NCBI GenBank assembly: GCA_964035545.1
Contig: OZ037767.1
Location: 10,034,207 to 10,098,206 of the forward strand
Source of the DNA: Bugula neritina
Taxonomy: Eukaryota; Bryozoa; Gymnolaemata; Cheilostomatida; Bugulidae
Direction: 5' to 3'
Length of the DNA: 64,000 nt
The position numbers and the translations under genes are program-made. Below the pieces are notes generated by a model, which saw nothing but the letters and a program-made list of their open reading frames with translations, did no database searches and had not been told where the DNA came from. Shown piece after piece: positions 1-10,176 of the stretch; the first letter of the stretch is position 1; every line of letters starts with the position of its first letter.

Positions 1-1549
1 ATGCTAACTACTACATGATGTATATAAGTGCTAAGTCATGGCTAAGAATCTTGGCAAGACATCCTGTTACAATTACTTCTGTACTACAACCAGAAACACA
101 AACCATCTTGCCACATAGTGAAGGGCACTGAACTATAAAGAATATTCCAGTTCATTGGTGAAAAGTACAGTCATTAGCTTGCCTATAAAAGGCTCATCAC
201 AATTGTGTTGGGTTAACACAAACCTGGGTGGAGATTTTGAGAAATCTCAGCAGCTTTTGTTAGCATTCTAGAATAAGCAAGAGTTTGCATATTTCTAGCA
301 ATCAATTTTAAAATTGAAGTGCATTATTGGTATGTGAGTATTACTAATATAGCACAGTTAATTTCTAAAGCCCAAATAAAGTCTGATGGTGAACAGAAAG
401 TGTTTAACTAACTATTTAACTCATATTATGATCAGTGGAAAGATATTTCGTGAGCATACAATTTGAATTAACATTTTTTGGTGTGAAAGTGTTACTCCAG
501 TGTAAATATAATTATAGTTTTCAATAAAGTCTAGTTTTAACAATATGTAAGCTGATTATGTTACTCTGAAAGCTGAAAAGTTATCCCTTAAGCTGGTTGC
601 AATAAACTGCAGGCTGGTGTTTAGTGTGAATCTTCGTTGTGGTATCGTTATACTTATGTTTGCACCTACATCTTAGCCATCAGCCTTGGCTGTTAAACTC
701 TGTATCTTTCCTCAACACAAATTTTAAAAGTACAGAGCTGCAGTAATACACTCACACATGTAGACATAACATTAAGCTACAAAACAAATAAATATGTTTG
801 CCTATAGGGCTAGAAAGATACAATACAATGAATTTTATATTGAAAAGTAAATATTAGAGCAATTCCTTAATTATGTTACTATATATATAGCAAAACCTGT
901 TCATTAGAACATATTCTTACCTTCTTTTGCAGATTAAGAAAAAAAATTTCTTCCAATTCACATAACTAAGTTTAAATAAAATTATTAATTTGCATTCTAT
1001 AAACAGGACGGAGGGAGGGGGAGGGGGGTGACCCTGACTATCTCTGCACCATACAACACTGCTGGCCTCACTGCAGTACTGTATAATTATATCTTTCCCT
1101 TCAACCTAGCTAACTCATTCCTGTCATATATATTGTCTAAGATTTTTCTCTTTCTCTTGTCATAACTCTGTAGATCAAAGATACTTGAAATCTATAGCTC
1201 TAGACATTTCTTTTATATACATATTATAATAGGAGCTCCTTCTACCCGCCCAACCGCCCCCCATTTTTTCACACACAACTAACTACTAGGTCTTCAGTCT
1301 ATTGATTCCCATTTCTCTGATTTCTAGTGTTTATCTCTACAGTTTCAGACTTGCCTTGGTCAGCTCTCTGTTCTTCTCACATATGAAACATTGCCATCCA
1401 GAAAACCATGTTTCATGAGCTTTATTTATTATTATGGTATCACATTTATGTCAGTAAAACTCATAATTTCGAAGACCTTGTGCTATACATATAATATTTA
1501 TATTGTCTTATATGGTATCTAGAAGAGCATGTATCAGTCTCATGATGGA
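1..1549. other. No gene recognised
   Basis: AT-rich sequence with stops in all frames. I see no exon with matching splice sites and no recognisable protein similarity. A short G-rich run lies near 1008-1028 and a C-rich run near 1245-1263. It is probably intronic or intergenic sequence upstream of the kinase-like exon array. Confidence 0.5.
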
Positions 1550-2319
1550 AGACTCCAATAACCTAAAGGTTTCGTTTGCATTAATACAACTGAAATCATG
1601 CACTGAAGATGCAATTGGTTAATTTAAAATATGAAGTGATTATAATTATTTGGAAAATATATTACAAATAGCCTAGACAATTTTAATGTTTTTAGCTAAC
1701 ATCAAGATAATTTCTTTTACATGACATCTTAATCAATTCTTATAGGTTTTATATATGCTATTATGTTGCAGTGTTTAAATATGTATAAAAGATGCTATAC
1801 ATATTAGTAATACAAGTTTTTATTACATCATCATTTAATGCGCAGCCATAATAAAAGAATGTAACAGAAGAAAATATTTTAAAAATGCTCAATGATAAAT
1901 GAAGACATAAAGAATTGACTTGATACATTCTGATATAGATTGCGAATATTTACATAAATATAATTACGATGTTTTTGATAATTACATGCCTAGTGGCCTT
2001 TATTCTGGCCATTTTGTTTTTTATACGATAGTAAGTATTATATAACCTTATGTTTTGATAATACCAAAATATGCTATGCTGTCAATATAATATTTCAATG
2101 AAAGATGCGAACTGTTTTATTAAATGCAAAAAAAATGTTCCTTTTTGTTACTGACTCTTTTAAACACGGAAAAGCTCCAGTAACTTTTAGCTTTTCAATA
2201 TTATAGTAATTTATGTAAGGTGTTAGCAAAATAATACTTTATACATTATATATGTGTAATGTTCTTAAAAAGTTTAACCAGTTGGAATGGTTGACTTTTA
2301 CAGTGATCGTGAGATGAAT
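1550..2319 (+). repeat. Left copy of a segmental duplication (partner 60512-61834)
   Basis: This stretch aligns along its length with 60512-61834, with scattered substitutions and small indels. Similarity begins at the shared text around 'taacctaaaggttt'/'taacctgaaggttt' and ends inside the exon starting at 2304. The right copy is longer because of an extra insert near 61250-61740. Positions 1957-2039 are identical to 60970-61052, unlike the more divergent flanks. A third, more diverged copy of the last part lies at 62150-62290. Confidence 0.8.
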
Positions 2320-2359
2320 CTGATGTCTGCTGATAATGTCTTCGAGACATCCTCTGCAG
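2304..2359 (+). CDS. Candidate short exon upstream of the kinase cassette array
   Basis: Bounded by a pyrimidine-rich acceptor (ttttacag) and the donor gtaatc. It reads 18 codons beginning DREMNLMSADN with one base of phase at each end. Its final G joins to the first TG of the cassette exon at 2522 to give an in-frame valine codon, which supports it as the preceding exon. Its first 16 bases are shared with the exon at 61819, after which the two differ, so a duplication breakpoint lies inside it. No domain is recognised. It would belong to the serine-rich linker between the two kinase lobes. Confidence 0.45.
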
Positions 2360-2521
2360 GTAATCAGCATGGTGACCTGCAAGACCATCACACCTGTGCA
2401 GGTATTCTGCCCATCTCAGCTACACTCTACTTTCACTAACCATAGTTATGTCTCACAGTTAGTGTTCATACAGACACAATTGCTTGCTCATGTCTTTGTA
2501 TTCTCTGTTTATCAACTGCAG

Positions 2522-3189
2522 TGTCACTGAAGCGGTCAAACAGCTCTTTGAGTAGAAGCGTGTCAGTTGAGAGAACCAGTGATACCGTTAGCTCGTCTCG
2601 CTACCGAAACCTCTCCACCGCATTTGATGACCTTGAGTTATCCTCCCCCCAGTCACCTACTAAACCCCATCTACCGGAGAACTGTGTGCAGAAGTGGGCT
2701 GCTGAATCACTCATGGCTATTGACGAACTACATCAGTGTGGGCTTATATTACAGTATGTTCAGTGGATTCTTCTCTTTGTTGTATTCATATTTTATAATT
2801 GAACTTGAGTGATTATAATGAATAAATTAATTTTTGATAACATTCACCGTTACCATTCAGTGTTACAGCTCAATGTTACTCCTCACTGTTACCTCTCAGT
2901 GTTACCCCTCAATGTTATTCCTCAGTGTTATTCTTCAGTGTTACTCTTCAGTGTTACTCCTCACTGTTACCTCTCAATGTCGCTCCTCACTGTTAATCCT
3001 CACTGTTACCCCTCAGTGTTACTCCTCAGTGTTCAGTGAATTTTGTAACGTATTCTTACAGTGACCTCAGACCACACAACATACTTCTCAGTTCCCAAGG
3101 ACAAATCACTCTCACATACTTCTGTCGATGGCCAGGGGTCCACCAGGAACTTTCCTTCAAAAGCAAAGAGCATTTTCACATTGCCCCAG
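2522..3189 (+). CDS. RPS6KC1-like kinase cassette, copy 1 (exons A and B)
   Basis: Exon A (2522-2753) encodes a serine-rich stretch and then an alpha-E-like helix, ENCVQKWAAESLMAIDELHQCG. Exon B (3062-3189) encodes the catalytic-loop equivalent HDLRPHNILL, then ITLTYFCRW and an IAP end. This matches the C-terminal lobe of RPS6KC1/RPS6KL1, a PX-MIT-kinase family of endosomal proteins in which the usual DFG motif is replaced by a TYF-type sequence. Exon A runs phase 1 to 2 and exon B phase 2 to 1, with good GT-AG sites. The intron is the 13-bp minisatellite. Differences from other copies: Tyr for His before RNLS, and Ser for Leu after WAAE. The rest of the C-lobe is not seen in the window. Confidence 0.75.
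2855..3045 (+). repeat. Intronic 13-bp minisatellite, cassette copy 1
   Basis: Tandem units close to ACTCCTCAGTGTT/ACTCCTCACTGTT fill the intron between exons A and B. Because 13 is not a multiple of three, all three + frames stay open and give repetitive spurious ORFs. Confidence 0.85.
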
Positions 3190-3378
3190 GTGGGTGGTGC
3201 AGCTTGAATATTGCGTTTATATGTATGTGTAGCTGGTTTGAAGTAGAGGATACACTAATTATTGACTTCACTGTAGTATTGATGAACAATAACTGTGGGA
3301 AATACTGTTCTGTTGTCACACAGTGCCTTCTGCATTCTATCACATGCTTTGGGCTGCTCCGCTTGCAACTTCTTTTGT

Positions 3379-3560
3379 TATAGTTTACTAAGGGAAGTAA
3401 GCTATAGTATACTAAGGGAAGTAAGTTATAATATAGCCTGCTAAGGGAAGAAAGGTATAGTGTACTAAGGGAAGTAAGTTATACTATACTAAGGGAAGTA
3501 AGTTAAAGTATGCTAAGAGAAGTAAGTTATAGTATACTGGAAGAAGCAAGTTAACTAGTG
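3379..3560 (+). repeat. 22-24-bp minisatellite with a 5' splice-site-like unit, copy 1
   Basis: Units of the form ACTAAGGGAAGTAAGTTATA recur about eight times after exon B. Each contains GAAGTAAGT, matching the consensus 5' splice site. Parallel arrays follow every cassette (4617-4669 plus 12054-12180; 13457-13509 plus 20872-21000; 22093-22262; 23272-23395), and a short array follows the exon donor at 59897. Confidence 0.8.
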
Positions 3561-3692
3561 TAAGTGGATTATAGTTTCCTAAAAGATGTTGCTATAGTTT
3601 TGTAGGAAAAGAAAGATATTGTGGAAAATAAACCAAATATTGGAGTTGCTTGCTCATGTCTTTGCATTTCTTTGTTTATTAACTCACTGCAG

Positions 3693-4424
3693 TGTCACTG
3701 AAGCGGTCAAACAGCTCTTTGAGTAGAAGCGTGTCAGTTGAGAGAACCAGTGATACAGTTAGCTCATCCCGCCACCGAAACCTCTCCACCGCATTTGATG
3801 ACCTTGAGTTATCCTCCCCCCAGTCACCTACTAAACCCCATCTACCGGAGAACTGTGTGCAGAAGTGGGCTGCTGAATTACTTATGGCTATTGACGAACT
3901 ACATCAGTGTGGACTTGTATTACAGTATGTTCAGTGGATTCTTCTCTTTGTTGTATTCATATTTTATAATTGAACTTGAGTGATTATAATGAATAAATTA
4001 ATTTTTGATAACATTCACGTTGCCATTCAGTATTACAGCTCAATGTTACTCCTCACTGTTACCTCTCAGTGTTACCCCTCAATGTTATTCCCCAGTGTTA
4101 TTCTTCAGTGTTACTCTTCAGTGTTACTCCTCACTGTTACCTCTCAATGTCGCTCCTCACTGTTAATCCTCACTGTTACTCCTCAGTGTTACTCCTCACT
4201 GTTATTCTTCAGTGTTACCACTCAATGTTACTCCTCAGTGTTACCCCTCAATGTTGCTCCTCAGTGTTCAGTGGATTTTGTAACGTATTCTTACAGTGAC
4301 CTCAGACCACACAACATACTTCTCAGTTCCCAAGGACAAATCACTCTCACATACTTCTGTCGATGGCCAGGGGTTCACCAGGAACTTTCCTCCAAAAGCA
4401 AAGAGCATTTTCACATTGCCCCAG
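3693..4424 (+). CDS. RPS6KC1-like kinase cassette, copy 2 (exons A and B)
   Basis: Exon A is 3693-3924 and exon B is 4297-4424, with the same phases and motifs as copy 1 (WAAELLMAIDELHQCG; HDLRPHNILL; TYFCRW). Both exons are open. The intron (3925-4296) is longer than in copy 1 because the 13-bp minisatellite is expanded. An open frame even runs from 3980 through the intron into exon B, but this reflects the repeat and is not evidence of coding. The A-to-A distance from copy 1 is 1171 bp. The segment downstream is interrupted at 4670 by gypsy element 1. Confidence 0.75.
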
Positions 4425-4669
4425 GTGGGTGGTGCAGCTTGAATATTGCGTTTATATGTATGTGTAGCTGGTTTGAAGTAGAGGATACACTAATTATTGA
4501 CTTCACTGTAGTATTGGTGAACAATAACTGTGGGAAATACTGTTCTGTTGTCACACAGTGCCTTCTGCATTCTATCACATGCTTTGGGCTGCTCCGCTTG
4601 CAACTTCTTTTGTTATAGTTTACTAAGGGAAGTAAGCTATAGTATACTAAGGGAAGTAAGTTATAATAT

Positions 4670-4951
4670 TGTTGTGCGGAGCACAATGTTTGTGTGGGGT
4701 TCTAGTGAGCAATATGCATCTAGTCACAAGCAGTTCACTGGTAGTTTCGTGTGTGTAAGACTTTATTATAAAATTATACAATATGGCGTAAAAATCTCTA
4801 TAAGTATAAGTACAGTATCACTTATCATCACGGCAAGTATACGCTAACTAACTAACTATAAATTGTCCACTTGGCTTCATCCAATAACTGCCAATCACTC
4901 CCTGATTGGCAGGGGGGAATACGCATGAGGCGTAAGCCACGCCCCATTACA
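4670..4951 (-). repeat. 3' LTR of gypsy element 1
   Basis: 282 bp, TGTTGTGCGG...CCCCATTACA on the + strand. It differs from the partner LTR by one base near the end (gtaagccacg versus gtaagctacg). Confidence 0.95.
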
Positions 4952-4965
4952 CCGCCCCCCCAGCA
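4952..4965 (-). promoter_or_regulatory. Polypurine tract of gypsy element 1
   Basis: On the - strand a G-run (about GGGGGGGCGG) directly abuts the 3' LTR, the expected position for plus-strand DNA priming. The equivalent tract in element 2 is at 13791-13804. Confidence 0.75.
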
Positions 4966-5268
4966 GGAAGCATACCTTCCTGATATACACCCAACAATAA
5001 AATCAAAAAAATAAACTTTGCTACATAAAACAAAACCAAAAAAAAATATAAAATCCGAATGGCAGGTATGACACACTATTGAGCAGACTTAATTTGACAT
5101 AAGAAAAATATAATAGTAATATAACAGAACAACATAATCACAGGTACGGAGATCGTGCAACACCGGCTAGAGACAGTCCAAGGAGGGGATTAGAACGGAG
5201 AGGGAGAGTTTGTCACCACCTGCAGGTGTGGATAGTCAGAGGAGTAAAGAGGGAGGGTACCGTTACTA

Positions 5269-6362
5269 TCAGTCATGGTCGCCCCGTTTAAGGAGGGCCA
5301 GGGAAGCTTTAAGGGTCTTCATCTCGGAGGCGGCTGCGGCAACTCTGGGGCTTAGCCGTTGAATCTCCGCTTCTAAATCGTACATGCGGAGCTCGACTTC
5401 TTTTATATTGCGATCTGTAGGGGGCTGCCGTTTTGGGGAGGAGGGTTTCCATCGCCGTTTAGAGGGGGTTGCATAGGAGTGGGAGAAGGGGAACGTCGTT
5501 TCGGAGGTATCTCCACTCTGTGAAGTAGGACTCGAGGCAGGGTGGAAGGACGAGGTACAGTCTGTGCGGGAGGAGAGTGAGGTGGCTTGGTTGGTTTCTT
5601 CTGTCTGGGGGGTCTTGGGCACGGTCCATGAGTGATGAGGCGAGGTGAGGGGAATCCGTGTTTGAGTCGTTCGAAGCGGGGAAGATCCTTGATGAAAGGC
5701 TTGATCAGATTGAGAAAGGTGGGGAAGTTGTGTTTGTCTACATCGTACAAGTGTCCCACATGGCAGTCCATAGTGTGCTGGTGTCTGAGAATGTAGTCCC
5801 TGTGGTAACTATATTCACCACAGGGACAGAGAGTAGTTAGGAAGTGTTGCGGCACGTGGACGCGCAAACGGCGATGGGTGGAAAAGTGCTGCTGACACAG
5901 CCTGCAGGTGGTGTATCCGTCATGGCCGCAGTGCAGTTGAATTAGTTTCTCTGTCTCTGATGCGACCCAGCTATGTCGGTTGAGTAGTACGTCTGGTAGG
6001 GATGTGGGGGGTGTCTCGCTGTTCCAGGCCAGTTCTAATGGTGGCATATCTCCGTAGTCAGGAGAGCGAGTGGCGTCTAAAAGAGCAGAATTATTGTTAG
6101 ATCGAGTTTGATCTTTACAGCATAATTCTGATGACAATCGACTGTTACTAGTCTGAGAGTCATGCATCTTTTTATACGGCACTCGAGAGACTGTGTCAGG
6201 ACGTGTAAACTGACTGAGAGACATAGTATTAAGCTCCAGATCTAGTAGATCGTCCGCCATTACTACGTTCTCGTCGTCATTCACGTGTGACTCTGTCTCC
6301 AGTAACTGTGATTCAATCAGATCGATTAAATCAGAGTTGACTGAGGTGAGATCTATTTCCAT
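5269..6362 (-). CDS. Third ORF of gypsy element 1: C2H2 zinc-finger/coiled-coil protein (frameshifted)
   Basis: An ORF in the env position, downstream of pol on the same strand. The likely start is the ATG at 6362; the frame is open upstream only from a TTG. The acidic N-terminal region (about residues 1-60) is followed by a classical C2H2 finger (C153, C156, H169, H173), a second atypical finger (C179, C181, H194, H201), a proline/basic tract and a predicted C-terminal coiled coil (VELRMYDLEAEIQRL). No signal peptide or membrane segment is visible, so it does not look like an envelope protein. One base is missing in a G-run near 5460 relative to element 2, so the coiled coil lies in another frame (5269-5622). 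Function unknown; nucleic-acid binding is inferred from the fingers only. Confidence 0.7.
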
Positions 6363-6404
6363 TAGTGGAGTGTTAGATCTAAGCAAGCTTACCTGAGAAC
6401 TCAG

Positions 6405-6412
6405 TATTTATA
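6405..6412 (-). promoter_or_regulatory. TATA-like box upstream of the third ORF, element 1
   Basis: TATAAATA on the - strand, 43 bases before the ATG at 6362, conserved in element 2 (15247-15254). Between box and ATG is CAGGTAAGC, which resembles a 5' splice site. It suggests a separate transcript for the third ORF, but this is inference from sequence only. Confidence 0.4.
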
Positions 6413-6447
6413 CTCATACTCGACGTTCAAGCTTGGATGCAGATGGA

Positions 6448-6921
6448 TTAGAAAGCACGTCTACTCTTGACCGCGTCGGCGTAGGAAAAGGCTGGGCAGC
6501 GTGTTTGTTGTGCGAGACCGGAAATGTGTGCCCGGAGAGTGGTAATTCCACTCGCTATTCCGTTTTCGCAAAACTTGGTTTTTCCGTGGTGTTCATAACT
6601 CCCACGCTTTGCTGCCAGCCCTTCCGTACGGCGCCCAGCTGGACTTTCATGCCTGCCGCTTGTAATGCGGTCGCATACGAAGTCCTGAAGATAAGCTGGG
6701 GGTCTTCTAGTACGTTGTCCCCTGTCAAGGGGGGGAGATGTACTAGTGGTAGACGTCGGGGAAGGTGGTGTAACTGGTGAGGGAGGTGGTGTACTCACCA
6801 GTGGGTTGTTATTTTCCACTGGTGGTATTTCCTGCCTCCCGTCAGCCGTTATTCTTTCTTCTCCTCTGTTCTCTCCGGACGGAGCCCCTCCCGTGTGGGG
6901 GTTTTGCACTTCCGGAAGCAC
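6448..6921 (-). pseudogene. C-terminal pol tail, element 1 (separated by a frameshift)
   Basis: A proline/serine/threonine-rich tail followed by RRPPAYLQDFVCD. It is continuous with integrase in element 2 (ORF 15290-17983) but lies in another frame here because of length differences in a G-run near 7000. The PAYLQDFV-type motif is common at the ends of Ty3/gypsy Pol proteins. Position and sequence show it is the end of Pol, not a separate gene. Confidence 0.7.
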
Positions 6922-6923
6922 TC

Positions 6924-9263
6924 CTATTTCCGGAAGTGGAGGTGGCAGCCCTGGGGTCGAACGGCTTGGCTCTGGAGGCAGACGGTGTGGCCCCGTTGGG
7001 GGGGGGGTGGCCTCTCTTGCCTCGCCAAGTCTTCAGTCCGTGGCACTACCCACTCATCATTGGGTGTATGCCGCCGCCGCCCGCGCATTGTCATCTGCCT
7101 CCTGGGCTCTAACAATGGGGGGGCACCCCCAGCCGCACCTGGGCTAGCCCAATAGGGTTTCAAGCGGGCTTCATTCTGGACAGATATTTGTCCAGACCGC
7201 TCCAGCTTGTAAGTGTGATTGGGCATCACCTCAACTGCCACGTAGGGTCCTACAAACTTAGGCTGTAGTTTAGCCGCCTGTCCCCGACGCCTACGGTAGT
7301 TGATCATCCAGACCCAGTCTCCGGTTTGGTAGAGGGGTGGCTCATCAGCGTCTTCCTGTCGCACCTGCCACTGCTTGTCCCGCAGTATTTCGTGTGCGAC
7401 TTTCAGACGCTCTGCCACTTCCCCAGCGTACTCGTGGACAGAGTATTCTGGTTCTGGAATGTGATAGGCGAGGTGGTCGGGCACTCGTGTCTCACGACCG
7501 AAAGTCAAGAGGTTGGGGGTCTCGCCGGTGCTGGTATGGGGCGTACTGCGATACGCCCTCATAACCTGTGGCAACTCGAGATCCCATTCCTCCTGGCCTC
7601 GGCCTAGTAGTAGACTACGGAGTGCGTCGCCCAGCATCCGGTTGTTGCGTTCGACCACTCCGTTGCCTTGGGGGTGGTATGGAGTGGTCCTACTTTGGTT
7701 TACTCCCCAGAGGCGGCAGAGGTCGCTCATCAGTTGAGACTGAAATTGCGACCCCTGGTCCGAGTGTAGTTGCTCGGGTAGCCCAAAGTAGCAGAATACG
7801 CGCTGGTCTAGTGTGTTGGCCACTGTCAGGCCAGACGCGTCTGGGATAGCCAGTGCGTCTGCCCACCTAGTGAAGTGGTCGGTCAACACTAGGATCCAGC
7901 TGTTTCCTCTGGGGGTGAGAGGCATGGGTCCGACCAAGTCAACAGCTACCACCTGCCAGGGCCTGCCAGCATAGAGCCTACGCCGCCCCGCCTCCCTAGG
8001 AAGGCGGCCATGCTTGCTGGCCTGGCAGACTTCGCCTTGTTTGATCCTTAGTCGGACGTCACGCTCCATTTGGGGCCAATACCACCGGAGCCTTAGCTTG
8101 GTAAGCACCCTCCGAATTCCGGCGTGAGCCTGTCGGTGAGTGTCCCATACTAGCTCCCGGCGCATGGCGGCTGGGCAGATCACCCTTTCACGACCAGGGT
8201 GTCCCTGGTCGGCGGCCAAAGTGATGGTCAGCAGACCATCTGGCCCGATCCGCAGGGAGTCCCAGCGTTGGCAGTACAGCCGTAACTCGGCGCACCCCTG
8301 CCGCAGCTGTTCTTCGCTGGGTCGGCGCCCTTCCCGCTTAGCTCGATATACGTCGGCTACCACCCCAGGGAGGTCCTCCTGGAGTTTCTGTAGTTCTTTG
8401 ACATTACGAGCTAAGACAGGATTGGCGCGGAGGTTGTTGACAGCCTCCGGTGGGTCAGGACTCCTTGGCTTGAGCTGACCTTGGTCCCAGTCGTAGCTCA
8501 CTCCAGGGTGATCCAGTGCCACTAACTCGGATCTTGGGGGACCCCGGTCCCTTCTCTCGATGTTGTGACACTGCTTGCACCCCTCGTCCGGCCGCCGACT
8601 CAGTCCGTCCGCATTGCCGTGTTTCTTACCGGGTCGATGTTCGATCCGGTATGAAAACTCGGCCAGGACTTCGAGCCATCGGGCGACTTGACTGGACGGT
8701 TCAGCCCTCTTACACAGCCAGATCAAAGAGGCGTAGTCCGTCCGCAAGCGCAACGGCCTACCGTAGAGATAAGGCCGGAAGTGTTTCACTGACTTGATTA
8801 CTGCCAACAACTCTTTGCGAGTGGTGCAGTAATTGCGTTCTGGAGGTGAGAGTGATTTGCTGTAGTAAGCTACGACTACTTCACGGCCCTCTTGCACTTG
8901 CGACAGCACAGCACCAACGTTCTGGTCACTGGCGTCTGTGTCAAGGATATATTCCAGAGCGGGGTCTGGGTAGGCCAGAATTGGAGCCTCTAGTAAGCGG
9001 CTTTTGAGACTGTCGAATGCCCTCTGCTCGGCGGGTGTCCACTGCCAGGCCACCCCCTTTGCGGTGAGCCGATTTAACGGCTGTGCAACTCCCGCAAAGT
9101 CTGGTATGTACTGTCTGTAATACCCTACCAGCCCCAGGAAAGCCCGGAGTCCGGTCAAGTCCTGGGGGGTGACCCAGTCGGCCACAGCCCGCACCTTATC
9201 AGGGTCCGTCGCCACGCCATTACGGCCGACTACGTGCCCCAGGTACTTCACCTCCGGCTGCAA
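6924..9263 (-). pseudogene. Pol of element 1: RT connection, RNase H and integrase
   Basis: Domains in order: end of RT/connection (YLGHVVGRNG, FLGLVGYYRQYI), RNase H (DTDASDQNVGAVLS, TTRKELLAV, LRTDYASL), then integrase with an HHCC-type zinc region, a core with VDLVGP, SDQGSQF and ERNNRML (the D, D, E triad), and a GPY-type C-terminal motif (KFVGPYVAVEV). The first zinc-binding cysteine is replaced: KQGEVC here against KQCEVC in element 2 (codon at 8034-8036), which should damage the zinc finger. The open frame lacks the upstream RT palm, which lies in another frame. Confidence 0.9.
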
Positions 9264-9282
9264 TAGAGCGCACTTGGAAGGT

Positions 9283-10176
9283 TTAAGCTTGAGGCCGGCA
9301 CCTCGGAGTCGTTCGAAGACCTCCCTCAGACGACTGATGTGGGTTGTAAAGTCTGGGGGAGATCACGATGACGTCGTCGAGGTAGACGAGCAGCGTCTTC
9401 CAGTGGAGGCCGCTGAGGACCTGTTCCATGAGCCGCTGGAAGGTGGCCGGGGCAGAGGTTAACCTGAAAGGCAGCACCTTCCACTTCCACAGCCCGTCCC
9501 TGGTGATGAACGCCGCTTTTTCCTGGGCGTCGGGACTGAGGGGGACTTGCCAGTAACCGCTCAGCAAGTCTAAAGTACTGAAGTACTTGCTGCCGGCCAA
9601 GGCGTCCAGGGATTCATCGATCTGAGGTAGAGGGTAGGCGTCCTGTATGGTTACGCTGTTAAGTTTGCGGTAATCCACACAGAACCGCCAACTGCCGTCT
9701 TTCTTCCGGACCAGGACGACCGGCGAGCTCCATGCACTATGTGCAGGCTCTACGATGCCACAGTCCCGAAGATCCCGGACTTGTCGGCTGACCTCCTTCT
9801 CTTTCTCGGGTCCCAGTCTCCGGGTAGGTTGGCGGACGGGCAGAGTCCCGGCAGCTAGCGGTATCTCGTGACAGATGGCTTTGGTTAAGCCCATGTCCCG
9901 GTCTCCGCTGCTGAACACGTCCCCATACTGGCGCAACAACTGGGCCATAACCTGGCGCTCCTTGTTGCCCGCACAGCCCTCACAGGCCGACTGGTATAGT
10001 TCCTGTACGTGTTCCGGGACGGTCCCCCGCCGCATAGGCAGGCGCTCTTGGGGACTCTCCGTCGCTTCGCCCAGCGAAGGTCCTATGTCTCCCTCTCGGA
10101 CCGTGTGGAAACGGCCCAATAGGGATCCAGACGGTAGTGTCACTGACTCTGAAAAGGGGTTGACGCACTGCACCAA
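9283..10176 (-). pseudogene. Reverse transcriptase of gypsy element 1
   Basis: Ty3/gypsy RT with VVLVRKKDGSWRFCVDYR, PLPQIDESLD, FSTLDLLSGYWQV and the catalytic YLDD at 9373-9384. An extra G near 9356-9360 (tctgggggag against tctggggag in element 2) shifts the frame just after YLDD. The conserved FGLTSAPATFQ has Arg for the first Gly. At the 5' end a missing base near 10186 separates it from the protease frame. Membership in Ty3/gypsy RT is certain; activity of this copy is unlikely. Confidence 0.92.

Noticed and set aside
2809-3064. Overlapping ORFs rich in SVLLLTVTSQC repeats
   Set aside because: They are translations of the 13-bp intronic minisatellite, which stays open in all + frames; the same occurs in every cassette copy.
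3980-4618. 212-codon ORF spanning the cassette 2 intron and exon B
   Set aside because: It arises from the minisatellite being open into exon B; the splice signals define exon B at 4297-4424.
4411-4686. - strand 91-codon ORF across exon B and the LTR edge
   Set aside because: Antisense to exon B and minisatellite; it recurs only because the region is duplicated.
8140-8478. + strand ORFs inside the gypsy elements (also 6746-7147, 7568-7849, 9875-10459 and equivalents)
   Set aside because: Antisense shadows of pol in GC-richer sequence; no domains, and both elements show the same mirror pattern.
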